From positions 1,927,501 through 1,991,500 of the forward strand of contig JARHVA010003167.1 of the NCBI GenBank assembly GCA_037957365.1: a DNA stretch of 64,000 nt, read 5' to 3'. The translations under genes were made by a program, and so were the position numbers. The DNA is from Torreya grandis. Its lineage: Eukaryota; Streptophyta; Pinopsida; Cupressales; Taxaceae. Positions 12,616 through 22,933 of the stretch are shown in pieces (positions within the stretch are counted from its first letter, which is position 1; the number at the start of each line of letters is the position of its first letter). The notes beneath the pieces were generated by a model that worked only from the letters and a program-made list of their open reading frames with translations, had not been told where the DNA came from and did not search any database.

Positions 12616-12639
12616 TTCTCATCTGGTTCAAAATAAATC

Positions 12640-13060
12640 AATTATTATGAGTTGTGTTGATTGTACTACTACCATTTTTCCTTGTCAATCTTCTTCATAT
12701 CCCATTCTATAATCAAAATATTATATTTTTGCTACAATCCTTCCTACTTCACCAAATACTTGTTGTAATTCCCTTGCCTTATGCACATTGTCTTCATATA
12801 AAAAACCTGCACTAATTTTTCCTTTTCCTTCTTTGGAACCTGTGAGTCCCAATTTAACTCTTCATCTTCATCCATTTCATCATCTTCTCAATGGAATTCA
12901 TGTAAATATGAAACATTAAATACTAGATATATATCAAAATTATGTGGTAAAAATACCTCATATGCATTATCATTGATTTTCTTCATAATTCTACATGGTT
13001 CAATTTTTTTTGTACTTTAAATTGATGTATGTGTCTTTTAAAAATATTTTTTTACTCAAC
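12640..13060 (-). pseudogene. Integrase C-terminus and chromodomain-like segment (element B)
   Basis: Minus-strand pieces read IMKKINDNAYEVFLPH and FNVSYLHEFH, the conserved linker at the end of gypsy integrases. Further on are an acidic stretch (EMDEDEELNWDSQVPKK) and RQGNYNKYLVKW, which resembles the YLVKW core of a chromodomain. In chromoviruses this domain directs integration to chromatin marks. Frames change and stops are frequent. Assignment of the linker is good, of the chromodomain moderate. Confidence 0.6.
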
Positions 13061-14140
13061 TAAAATATTAGAAAATCTCATTCTTCAAATACTTTGAACC
13101 TTCTTCTAACATCTACTAATTTATATTTCTCATTGCTTTCTTGGAACTTTCTTCTTACTCCTTGCAACTCTGCATATGCTCTACAAATACTTTTACATCA
13201 TCACTAATTCAATTTTTAATTGATAATTATACCAAATATAAAATACCCATAGGATTTGTTCCATAAATAATTTGAAAAGGTGCATTTCCTATTGATCTAT
13301 TTATTGAATTTTTATATACAAACTCAACTTGTGGTAAAGCCAAGTCCTATTGCTTTGGCTTCTCTCCCACTATGCATCTCAATAAATTTCCTAAGCTCCT
13401 ATTCACAACTTTTGTCTGTCCTTCTATTTTTTGGTGATATGCACTACTGAATTATATCTTAGTACCCATCTTCTCCACAAATTCTTTCAAAAATAACTTA
13501 CAAATTTTATATCTCTATCTAAATAAATAGTTTTTAGAACACCATATAATCTCACCATATACATAAAAAATAATTTTATAAGTCTAGTGGCATCATTGGT
13601 TTTCTTAAATGTAATGAAATGAACCATTTTATAAAATCTATTTACCACAAAAAATATTGAATCATTACCTCTCTGTGTGTTTTTCAATCCCAACATAAAA
13701 TTCATTCTCAAATCTATCCATTGTCCTAGTGGATCTGATAATGGCATGTATACTCTAGTATTTTGTGCATATATTTTAGCCACTTGGCATATTTTACACC
13801 TTGAAACATACTTTGTCACATCTCTCTTAATCCTTGGTCAAAATACTTTTTCTCCACCAAAGCTATTGTCTTTGTCTTACCAAAATGTCTAGCCAAATGA
13901 CCACTATGTAATTTTTTTATTATATTGTTTCATAGAGACCCAACTAGAATGCATAATTATTTCCCTTTGAAGATATAACCTTCTTGTATAAGATACTCAC
14001 CATGAACAACATCTGCCCCACTTGTTAATGAATTTTTGCATTGCTCAATGACCTTGTTAAACTATGGATCAGTATTATATAATTCTTTGATAACTTCATA
14101 TCCAACTACTTCCTTCACCATTGTAGTTAATAATGCTACC
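13061..14140 (-). pseudogene. Integrase (element B)
   Basis: The longest open piece (13487-13819, 110 codons) covers the end of the zinc-binding domain (CKICQVAK) and the core: LGLKNTQRGNDSIF, FITFKKTNDATR, LYGVLKTIYLDRDIKF. The second catalytic Asp (in LDRD) is kept. The first is Asn: the codon at 13700-13702 gives RMNF where the family has SMDF, a G-to-A change. The protein would join element DNA to host DNA. Stops flank the open piece, and the core Glu region near 13400-13480 is frameshifted. Confidence 0.8.
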
Positions 14141-14179
14141 CTCATGTTTAATGCATCAACTCCCTGATTGTATTTTCTT

Positions 14180-14600
14180 GTTTTATGTTTCAACAAAAAA
14201 ATTTACCCCTACAAGAAAGAAACCCACTTTGCATGCTTACTATTCAACTTCTTTTATGTATTCACATACTTCAAAGCCTCATGATCTCTAAATAGTATAA
14301 ACTTTTTAGACAACAGATAATTCCTCCAATGTCTTAATGCTTATACAATTGCATAAAGTTCAACATCATATGTAGAATACTTTGTTCTTACCTCATTCAT
14401 TTTCTCACTGAAATATGTTATTAGCTTTGCTTCTTCACTTAACATAGCAGTAATTCCCACAAACAAAGCATCAAAATCAACCTCAAAAACTTTGTTAAAA
14501 TATAATAATGATAAAATTGACCTTTATATAATCTTATTCTTCAAAATTTAAAAGCTTTCTATGGCTTCTCTAGTCCATGTAAATTCCTTCTCTCTCATGC
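14180..14600 (-). pseudogene. RNase H (element B)
   Basis: Minus-strand pieces include FGVDFDALFVGI (usual start ...VACDAS.VGIG), YSTYDVELYAI at the catalytic Glu, ALRHWRNYLLSKKF, and RDHEALKYV where families have TDH.SL.Y. The order and spacing are those of gypsy RNase H directly after RT. At least one stop or frameshift interrupts it. Confidence 0.75.
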
Positions 14601-15500
14601 AATCTATTATTGGTGCCACAATACTACAAAAAAATTTAATAATTTTTTTGCAAATAATTGATAAACCATAGAAAATTATTACCTCTATAATTATTTTTGT
14701 AATATGCCACTCAATAATTTCCTTTTATCTTTTCTTCATCAATTTTCACACCATCTTCTAAAAATACAAATCCCAAAAATACCAAACTATTCTACATAAC
14801 CTTGCACTTCTTTAAATTTGCATGCAACTTCTCTTTTCTTAACAAATCCATTACCATTCTCAAATGTGTTAAGTGTTATTCTTTATTCATACGCATATAA
14901 AAATATGATCAAAATAAATAACCAAAAACTTACCAATATATTCACTTAGCAATGTTTTCATCACCCTTATAAAGGTGTTAGGTGAATCAGATAATCTGAA
15001 TGGCATCACCATCCAATCATATAAGTAATCCCTATTCTTGAATGTATTTTTCCATTAATATCCTTCACAAATTTGAATCTAAAAATAGCCACTCCTTAGA
15101 TCAATCTTGGTAAAATATTTTGCTCCTACAAGCACATTCATCATATCATCTAAATGAGGTATAAAAAACATATACATTATTGTAGTTTTATGAATTTCTC
15201 TACTATCTACACATATTCTCCATCATATATATTCTTTTGGAGTTATCCATGCTAGTATTGCACATGGACTCATGTTATTCCTTATCGCTTTCTTCCTTAG
15301 CAATTCAGTAACCTATTTATTTAATTCTTCATGTTTCTTTGTACTCATCCTATAAGCTACTTGATTAGGTAGAGATGATCATTGAATCAAATCAATGTGA
15401 TATTGAATATCTCTATTCAGTGGTAAACCATCAGGTAACTCATTAGGCATAATATCTACATATTCTTTCAACACTCTTATTTCTTTTATTAGTATTCACA
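14601..15500 (-). pseudogene. Reverse transcriptase (element B)
   Basis: Reading the minus strand from about 15480: [70 protein letters not shown] and [14 protein letters not shown]. These match gypsy RT motifs in order and are interrupted by in-frame stops. The catalytic Y-x-D-D box near 14905 reads YFDH, so the second Asp is lost. Confidence 0.8.
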
Positions 15501-16870
15501 CCATTTTATTTTTAATTCTTTTCTACTTAGTTATGTCCTTAAAAACCATATTTTCAAAACTATCACCATCTATATTTTCCTTATTATATTACCACCTAAA
15601 GTATACCTTGTTTGAAAAATATTTGTCCACATCCATGCATCACCACCTTCCTTATTTATGATTTGTTATTTCCATAGAGCAATCACTATTATCCTTAAAT
15701 TCTCTAATATATGCTCCTATGATTTCAATATCTTTCTCCTCTATCTCAACCTCAACTAAATTCACTCTTGGATGATTGTTTTACCTCCTTTCTTGATCTT
15801 GGTAGTGTATACACTCAAACACTCTATGTCTTTCTACTCCACATTTGTAGCAAACATAAAAAATGTATTGATTTGGAAACCATCCTCTACCACTAATATT
15901 CCCTTGTCTTCTCTAAAATCCTCATCCTCTTTGTCGGTTTTAAAACCCTTACATATATCATTTTTTTGCCTTTCGACACCACATGATTATTCTCCTCTAG
16001 TGGTATTAAACCTACCTCTATTGGTGTTGAATCCATTTCATCCCCTTATTATAGGGGATTTTCCTCTTCTTGGCCTAATACCAGATGATCTTCTAAGATT
16101 CTATTTATTTTGATTTTTTTCTACCTTCAAATCTAATTGATAATCCTCTTAAATCCAAAATATTCTATGCATTCTCAATTCATCTTGAATACAAAATTTC
16201 AAACCCTTTACATACCTTGAAACAATTTATTTTTATGTTTCATCATTATCCACTCGTATAGAAAGTTGGTAATCCTCATCTATATACTCATATATACTAT
16301 GATCCTTTTCATTTAAATTATGGAATATCCTATCCAATTTTTGTGCAAAATATACATGAAAAAATGTATCCCTTATCTTCTTTTCCATATTTTTCCATGA
16401 ATTGATGTTCTCTTTACTTTTTCTTTGTCTCTCTTTCTAGAGGCTATCCCACTATATCATTTAAGTACCCTTAAATTTCACACATAAAAACTTTTATTTA
16501 TAATATTCTCTCTTAATTTTCCCTCTGAAAAACTTATCAATGCTATTAATAGAAACTATCAACTCCTCTTGTTTTAAACATAATCCATAATTTGTAATGT
16601 CAACAATGATTCCTTCTTTCCTTCTCTCTAAATCATAAACTATCCACTTTTCCATTGATGGTAGCTATTTGTATTGTTCTTCATTTTACTAAACATAATT
16701 TTCATGATCTATTTTTTCTTCTATGTTAGCTTTCACTCTCTTTTGTCTTTGATTTGCGATAATTATAGTTAATTATTTTTATTACATCTAGAGCGATTAC
16801 ATAGTCATGTTCATTACAACAATTCTACCCTGTCCTCTCTTTATATCTGACACCAACAAGAATCTAAATT
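15501..16870 (-). pseudogene. Gag and protease region (element B)
   Basis: The capsid block reads MEKKIRDTFFHVYFAQKL followed by FHNLNEKDHSIYEY (near 16270-16400), then an Arg/Gly/Asn-rich tail. A perfect CX2CX4HX4C zinc knuckle, CYKCGVERHRVFEC, lies at 15811-15852. It packages RNA in intact elements. Between the knuckle and RT (about 15500-15760) the aspartic protease is expected, but I could not identify its DSG motif. Many stops. Confidence 0.7.
15811..15852 (-). other. Intact CCHC zinc knuckle codons
   Basis: Fourteen codons with C-x2-C-x4-H-x4-C spacing preserved in an otherwise decayed gag. Confidence 0.8.
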
Positions 16871-16881
16871 TCTTTGATACA

Positions 16882-17430
16882 AATAATGAACCCAAATATG
16901 ATAAAGACAAAAAACACAATGTGCATAGTACACAATAATTATGAAATATTAACTTGTATTGATTAATATTGATTGAATTGAAATATTTACATATAAGTGC
17001 ATGAATTAAAACTCAATTTATAATTGAAGTTGTTAGGCAAAATTTAAAAATCTAAAAAAAAAACAACCTATTATTTTTAACAATTATTATCCTTAGTAAG
17101 TTTCACGTGCAATCTTAAACAACTCTAAAAAACTCCACATATCTCCTAACATTAATTCAACCTAACGAATGAATTTGGAATAATGTTCATGTCTAGTTAC
17201 AAAAATATGATAATTTTAAAAATAGACAAAACCTAAAAAAATATTAAAATTCAGGTTTAGACCCTTACATGGTTACGTATGGCCTTTGGAAAACCATAAA
17301 AACATATTTATATGGATAGATTGGATTATACCTAAATAATTTTTTTATATGGTCATTTTGGAATAAATGAGAGTTCAAATGGAGTTACAAATCAAAACTT
17401 TTGGCCTATAAAATTTTATGCTCTACATCA
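16882..17430 (-). mobile_element. 5' LTR of gypsy element B
   Basis: 549 bp, direct repeat of 12052-12615. The inner edge is AAATAATGAACCC next to an eroded primer-binding site (about 16870-16881 reads like gctctgatacca with several changes). The outer edge ends CTACATCA. Confidence 0.7.
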
Positions 17431-17699
17431 CTAATCACCTCTAAAAATCTTATATTCTCAGTTGCTAGGCAGTAAAGAACCAATCAACTGACTCCTAAGT
17501 GATCAAGTGACATTTTCAAGTCGAATAATAGTTTCCTAAAATATCATAACCTTACCACTATTTATCATATGTATTTACAAATTTAAACATGGCTTCTACA
17601 CTAGATTTTATATCATCTCACTAAATTTGAAAATATAATTTTCTATGTCGTTAATTAGCACTCTTGTTATTCGTTGTAGACTAAATAAATGACAAAAAG
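17431..17699. repeat. Segment X, copy 1, left part
   Basis: CACCTCTAAAAAT and GACATTTTCAAG with the text between them recur at 36846-36990. The remainder up to CTAAATAAATGACA recurs at 42702-42795. The copy is cut by element D at 17700 and continues at 35144. Element B cuts or borders its left side. Confidence 0.6.
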
Positions 17700-18944
17700 T
17701 ATGACAACTCCTCATGGATTGTAATAGAATAGTGTAGTAGATTTTTTTTTAAATTAGATACTCAACATTTATTCTGTTATTAGATTACACCAAGAGAATG
17801 TAATTTGTAATTTTTAACATACTATCAAATCATATTACACTTTCATACATTTATAATAATAAAAGTTCTAATCATTACAATTAAATATAACATAACATAA
17901 TTTCAAGGAAAGTAATTAGTTTAAAATATAGCCATAGATGGTACAATAATACAACTACTACTGTTGCAGTATAACAAATAATATAATTACATTTTTATTA
18001 GGTATTTTTCCTTAATGAAATAAATAGATAATATGTTCCACGGAGTTTTAGTTAAATTAACTCATGTATCTTTGATAATCTCAAGTGTACTCTCCAAGTA
18101 AGTATTTTAGTGGGGAAGGAGAGCATCATCCAAATTCTTTTCCAAACCAAGCGTAGACCATTGATCCCACTCACAAACCCCCATCAAAGAATTGTCCCTC
18201 CATGAATATGTAGATAGTAATGGCACAAGAATCTAGACAGACATAAATAAAAATATGTTCTAAAATGATATCTTACAAACATAGAAATCAGATTTATAAA
18301 ATGACAATGTTAATCTAACATTACTTAGGCCAAACATGTCAAATAACATATGATATTTAAAATCAATCAATTTCATACACACCACTTGATTAGATTACCT
18401 TCATCTGTCATTGGTTATGTTAAATAAGCAAGTGAAGTTTGTCTCATTTCTTATTTAGAATCATCAATGCTAGATTTGATTACCATATAGTTATAACACA
18501 CATGTTCATGTAATTAATTCTACTATCAAGGATAATAAGATGCTAATTATAAAATAATTACTATACATATAAATAGTCCATTAAATATATGATTGAATCT
18601 CACTTATATTATGTGTCTCATAAAAATTATTTATGACAAAAGAATTAATCTACCATATATGTATTACTCAAGTCATTTATGGATTCTATTTGTTTAAACA
18701 TAAGATAAACACAAAAATTACCATGTTTATAGCATAAAAATCATCCCTCAATATGTTTGGCACTCATCATAGCTCTGAGAACTATAAGTAAGTCAAAGTA
18801 AGTGTTTTCCCATAGTAATAATGATTTACAAACACTTTTTTTACTCTATTATATTAATAAGTTGAGCTTCCACAATATAAATATCATATCACATACACAT
18901 CTTGTATGCATAAATATATATGTACATATATCATTATATACATG

Positions 18945-18949
<5 letters not shown>

Positions 18950-19042
<93 letters not shown>

Positions 19043-19060
19043 ATATCTGTGTGTGTGTGT
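18950..19060. repeat. (TA)n followed by (GT)n microsatellite
   Basis: About 45 TA units, a short CTATATC bridge, then a GT run. Frames rich in Tyr-Ile across it are artefacts. Confidence 0.97.
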
Positions 19061-19164
19061 GAGGTAGATGTATATAATGATATATGTACATATAATACAC
19101 ATCTTATATGCTTAAATATATATGTACATATATAATTATATACATGTACCTCACACACATACAC

Positions 19165-19169
19165 ACATG
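19165..19169. repeat. Target-site duplication ACATG, left of copia
   Basis: ACATG immediately before TGTCAGG; identical ACATG at 23816-23820 immediately after CCTAACA. Confidence 0.95.
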
Positions 19170-19716
19170 TGTCAGGAATCTAGAACAACAAACATGTTCT
19201 GATGCCACTAGTTGGGATCTTGCTCCTCAGAAAGAGCACAGTATGATTACCAAATATAAGCAATTGAATATGCAGAAATAACCAGAAACACAAGTAACTA
19301 GAATTCACCAATAGCACAGAATATGAGAGACAATACACTATCTTGTATTAACACTAACAGAAAAGAATACAACAAAGAGCCGCCACACTCTTTCACCTTA
19401 CAGAGATTCGCCACACCTCAAGTGTTCAGTAATTCTTCTCACACACACTCTCCTACACAAAAATGGTCCCAACAACCAACTCACACACAGAATTGGTGTT
19501 CACCTCACCAATCAGTCAGTAATAACCCTGCCGGTACATCAAGCACTCTATAGCACTTCAAGCTGATCTCTCATGAACCTGTAACCTGCAATTCAAAGAC
19601 CAAACTTACATGTATATCCGCAATGAGCTTGCAACAACCTGCAACTCACAGATCTTAAAACTAGAAGGAACTCTTCCTTTCTATCTCATGCCTTATACAA
19701 TACATGCCAATGGGTC

Positions 19717-19725
19717 TATAAATAG
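19717..19725. promoter_or_regulatory. TATA-like motif in 3' LTR
   Basis: TATAAATAG on the plus strand, CTATTTATA on the element's own strand. It lies about 330 bp from the U3 end, a usual place for an LTR TATA box, though the better consensus is on the plus strand. Confidence 0.35.
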
Positions 19726-19867
19726 ATCCCTAACTCAAACAATAACTTAGACTCTTAATTTAGACAATAGTCCTCGCAGCACAAGACTCTAACTGGTCTC
19801 AACATGCAAACTCTTCATTCACTTAACTGACTGTCCGTGAAAGGAGCAGTTCTGGAACACACAGGCG

Positions 19868-19980
19868 ACCGACGTCGGTCCCTGCTTGTCTGGTTCTGCC
19901 GATGTCGGCCGACTTCCTGCCGTCGCCGGTGGCCTTCTGCACTGGACTCTGTCGACGTCGGTTTTGCTGCCGACGCCGGT
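19868..19980. repeat. GACGTC-type palindrome array in 3' LTR
   Basis: Five copies of a CCGACGTCGGT-like palindrome, with cores at 19871, 19901, 19922, 19954 and 19972. Spacing is about 30, 21, 32 and 18 bp. ACGT cores of this kind are typical plant bZIP sites; function here is inferred. Confidence 0.75.
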
Positions 19981-20051
19981 TCCTGTACAACTCAGCAACC
20001 ATCTGTTCCTCAGTTTGTAAAGGTTGAAGCTTTTAGCTCCACAACCTAACA

Positions 20052-20066
20052 ATCTCCCACTTGGAG
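20052..20066 (-). other. Polypurine tract of copia
   Basis: On the minus strand CCAAGTGGGAGAT abuts the 3' LTR start TGTTAGG. AAGTGGGAGAT before TGTT is the classic plant copia plus-strand primer. Confidence 0.88.
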
Positions 20067-21334
20067 ATAAACAGCTGCAACCTGTACATGTACCTGTACA
20101 CCGTCTAGTTTGTTACCTTGGCTATGTATCCATCTTCAAAATCACCCTTGAAGACCAACCACCACAAAAACCATGGTGCAAAACCTGTCATCCAAATTAC
20201 CTACCACATCCTCATCTACAACCATGTAGAAATAAACCTGAACTTGCATAGCATGTGCACCTGCTACTAGTCCCTGTAAGAATCCACTGAACTGTCCTCC
20301 AATGGTTCTGTCCCGGATTGGCTCCTAACTTGTGACAACTCCCACTACTTGGGAAAACTCAGGTTTAGTACATACCATGCACTCAACCTCATTATGTGAA
20401 TCAAGACACCTGTTCATAGAACTGTCTAACCATCGGCGTGCTAACCGGTTTCACACAATCATCCTGAAACAAAGTCAACACATGACCTACCATGTCTCTA
20501 GAACACACTCTTGCCAAAGAATCTTGCTGCTCCCAGATTCTCCATGACAAACACCTGAACTAGCTTTACCTTTAGTTCAGTAATACCTGTATATGTAACC
20601 CTGCAACAAGCACATCATACAGAAAATAGGATAGTGTAGCTAATACTATCCAACCTGGTGAAGAGAAACACAATGAATAAACCTCCATTGCCCTGCAGCT
20701 AATACAAGATCAAATACCCTGATCTTCCATCTCACGTATCCATTTCCGCTCTTCTTCATCCTTAACATCCATTTGTCTCTAAGTGCTTACTTCCAGCTGG
20801 CCACACTACCCAAAACACCTGTTTGGTTCTCCTCCAAGGAATCACATCCTCATCCATGCCTAGCTCCCACTGTTTCCTGGATCTACCTGTTTTGCTTCTT
20901 CAATAACTTCCTGGTCCTATGCCATAAGTGAGCAACAAGTAGTGTAAAGAAGGGAAATGACGAATTTAAGAACTTACTTACACCTTCAGTCCTCCATATG
21001 GATGCTTGAGACTCCATGACAGCTTGCTGTCCACCCAAAATTCATCTCAGTGACCGATGCCGGTCACATCTCAGTCTACAGCCAAACGATGTCGGTTCCC
21101 TGCGACTGCCTCTCCGCCGACGTCAGTTTCCCCTGGCCGACGCCGGTCTCTGTCTGCCCCGAGTCACCAACGTCGGTCTGCACATAGCCGACATCGGTCC
21201 CTGTCTGGACACCGATGCCAGTTTTCCTGCCAACGTCGGTCTCTGTGTTTTTCTTGTGAGACCTGAATTTTTCTCGCGAGCTCCTTTTGGATCAAACCCT
21301 TGTCCAAATCACCCTTGCTCTGCTTAGAATTCCT
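20067..21334 (-). other. Copia internal region lacking pol
   Basis: About 1.27 kb where integrase core, RT and RNase H should be. Reading all three minus frames I find no integrase, no YVDD box and no ADD or RNase H motif, only short open pieces. It contains the GACGTC-type array at 21052-21243 and otherwise sequence of unknown origin. It may be noncoding filler needed for RNA length, or captured DNA. Confidence 0.7.
21052..21243. repeat. GACGTC-type palindrome array, internal
   Basis: Eight variants of the same CCGACGYCGGT palindrome as in the LTR, cores starting at about 21056, 21088, 21119, 21139, 21169, 21190, 21214 and 21232. Spacings are 32, 31, 20, 30, 21, 24 and 18 bp, mostly two or three helical turns. 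Intervening text such as CTCTGTCTG also recurs. Confidence 0.8.
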
Positions 21335-21802
21335 CTACACCTTGTGCTGAACTCTGTCCGTCACTTTCTCCTTGAAAACCAAGGCTTTCCTGTTCTTGTC
21401 ACTAACATCGGATTCCTCAAGAAATCTCACCTTCTTCTTCTGCATACAGAAATCACGATCCATGCCTTCCAAATCCGAAAGCATATCCTTTGACTCAAGA
21501 ACCAGCATCTCCTTTTTATCTATGTGACCAAGCCTATCAAGCCACATCTCTGAATCTACAGCTGAAGTAGATAACCCAGAAGAAGAATCAGTAAAACAAG
21601 TAGATAGATAAAGCGTACCTACTTTCCTACCTCTAGCTATAACAAGTGTACCCTTGGTAACCTTCCAAGAGTCCGCTGTGAGAGTTACTGTGCAACCCTC
21701 TTCACCCAAACTTCTAACAGAAATCAGATTCCGCTTCAGAACTGGGACGTGCATGACCTCCTTTAACACCCATGTGTTACCTGTCTGCAGTTTCAGCTTC
21801 AC
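21335..21802 (-). pseudogene. Copia protease end and GAG-pre-integrase fragment
   Basis: 155 codons, in the same frame as gag and separated from it by a single TAG (21821-21823). It has the end of the aspartic protease block (MHVPVLKRNLISVRSL) and then EMWLDRLGHIDKKEMLVL, the W-x-RLGH signature of the GAG-pre-integrase domain. After DFCMQKKKVRF, where the integrase zinc region should begin, similarity ends and a stop follows. In autonomous copia elements this would continue through integrase and RT. The fragment shows the element derives from a normal gag-pol copia by internal loss. Confidence 0.88.
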
Positions 21803-21820
21803 TTTGCCTTTGCCAACAAT

Positions 21821-22777
21821 CTAACAAGACTTACCATCCCCTACACAAATTTCTCCAAAATCTCCCTGGACATACTCATGAAAAAATTCCCTATGTGGGG
21901 ATGCATGAAAAGAGGCACCAGAATCTAATACCCAAGATTCTACTTTATCCAAAGAACATACCAGAGCATCCTGTGCAATGTAACCTGCAACATCTACTTC
22001 TTCTTCATGTTCTTCATGCTGATCTGTACCCGATCTGCAATCTCTCTTTAAGTGCCCTTGCTTTCCACATTTCCAGCAGGTTATTCTGCCATACCTGGAC
22101 TTGGATCTCTTGCCCGTCTTCGACCTTGATCTCCCATGCTCTATCTTCTCTCTTGGCCTTCCTCTTCCTTCAACACTCAAAGCATCTCCAGATGATTCAC
22201 CTGTGCTTTTCCTGCGTATCTCTTCGTTCAAGATTACACTCACAATATCATCCACTTTTAGGACTTTTGAAGGAGACACAGTATTAGAAACTGCCATTAC
22301 CAAACCTTCCCAACTTTCAGGTAATGAACACAAGATTAAGAGAGCTCTTATTTCATCATCAAATACAATATTGACTGAACTTAACTGGTTTACTAAACCA
22401 TGGAAATCACTAAGATGGCTATGAACAGATCCACCTTCCAACATTTGCAAATTAAATAAACGCTTCATAAGAAATACCTTATTCGAGGCTGAGGGTTTTT
22501 CATATAAATTTGCCAAAGATTCCATCAACTCCACCATTGTCTTACACTGTGATAAGCTGGAAATCACAGATGATGCAAGACTCAATCTAACAGATCCCAG
22601 AGCCTTCCGATCAAGAACCTCCCATTCTTCATCTTTCATATCCAAGGGTTTGCTAGAAACCCCACCCAACGGTAAGTACAAATCTTTCTGATACAGATAG
22701 TCCTCAATCTGCATCCTCCATAATTGGTAGTTCTTGCCATTGAACTTTTCTATTCGTAGTTGACTGCTTTCTGTCAT
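21821..22777 (-). CDS. gag: Ty1/copia Gag polyprotein, intact frame (318 aa)
   Basis: Starts MTESSQLRIEKFNGKNYQLW, the standard copia gag opening (DUF4219), followed by a UBN2-type capsid region (about residues 50-185), including the LPESWE motif near 152-157. A basic Arg/Ser/Lys linker (205-230) leads to a CX2CX4HX4C zinc knuckle at 234-247 (CWKCGKQGHLKRDC). An acidic stretch follows, then the protease active site WVLDSGASFHAS, with the catalytic Asp at residue 285. Gag forms the virus-like particle and packages element RNA. The frame ends at TAG where homologues read on into protease; this stop could be a mutation or could favour Gag output. ATG 22777 is chosen because it begins the conserved domain. 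It lies about 140 bp from the primer site, the usual leader length. Confidence 0.93.
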   Translation of the reverse strand: MTESSQLRIEKFNGKNYQLWRMQIEDYLYQKDLYLPLGGVSSKPLDMKDEEWEVLDRKALGSVRLSLASSVISSLSQCKTMVELMESLANLYEKPSASNKVFLMKRLFNLQMLEGGSVHSHLSDFHGLVNQLSSVNIVFDDEIRALLILCSLPESWEGLVMAVSNTVSPSKVLKVDDIVSVILNEEIRRKSTGESSGDALSVEGRGRPREKIEHGRSRSKTGKRSKSRYGRITCWKCGKQGHLKRDCRSGTDQHEEHEEEVDVAGYIAQDALVCSLDKVESWVLDSGASFHASPHREFFHEYVQGDFGEICVGDGKSC

Positions 22778-22872
22778 TGCTCAACTCCCACTCAAACAGA
22801 AACCCTGTGAGTAACCTGTAATTAAAACACACTAACCAGATCTACACCAATCTGTTAGTATCCCAACCAAAA

Positions 22873-22884
22873 GCTCTGATACCA
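22873..22884 (-). other. Second, displaced primer-site copy
   Basis: GCTCTGATACCA on the plus strand (TGGTATCAGAGC on the minus), 47 bp inside the working site. It is followed by attgttgg, which resembles the LTR edge agttgtcagg. Confidence 0.75.
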
Positions 22885-22919
22885 ATTGTTGGTATCAAGC
22901 TTAAGAACCTACAACCAAG

Positions 22920-22931
22920 GCTCTGATACCA
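22920..22931 (-). other. Primer-binding site of copia
   Basis: Minus strand TGGTATCAGAGC, two bases from the 5' LTR end. Exact match to the plant initiator-Met tRNA site. Confidence 0.95.
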
Positions 22932-22933
22932 GT

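Larger units (their letters stand above)
12052..17430 (-). mobile_element. Ty3/gypsy element B, degenerate, near full length
   Basis: Two direct LTRs of 564 and 549 bp flank 4.3 kb that contains, on the minus strand and in 5' to 3' order, gag, protease, RT, RNase H, integrase and a C-terminal chromodomain-like segment. RT-RNase H-integrase order defines Ty3/gypsy. Every domain is interrupted. The primer site next to the right LTR is eroded. I found no convincing target-site duplication (ACATA on the left, CTAAT on the right). It is the same family as elements A and C by LTR and protein similarity. Confidence 0.85.
19170..20051 (-). mobile_element. 3' LTR of copia
   Basis: 882 bp, TGTCAGG...CCTAACA as read on the plus strand. 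Direct repeat of 22934-23815. Confidence 0.95.

Noticed and set aside
13677..13892. 71-codon plus-strand frame
   Set aside because: Antisense shadow of the element B integrase.
17692..17699. Target-site duplication for element D
   Set aside because: Best candidates AAAAG and CAAAC do not match exactly, so I do not claim one.
18802..19164. Tyr-Ile-rich frames on both strands
   Set aside because: Artefacts of the TA microsatellite.
19323..19553. 76-codon frame duplicated at 23087-23317
   Set aside because: Present twice because it lies in both LTRs, antisense to the element; no domain.
19819..20547. Frames of 70-77 codons over the copia 3' LTR and PPT region
   Set aside because: Rich in Arg/Pro only because of the palindrome array; shadows on either strand.
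21016..21327. 103-codon plus-strand frame with Cys/Arg/Pro repeats
   Set aside because: It translates the GACGTC array; not a protein repeat with any family resemblance.
21772..22424. 171- and 107-codon plus-strand frames
   Set aside because: Antisense shadows of the intact gag frame.
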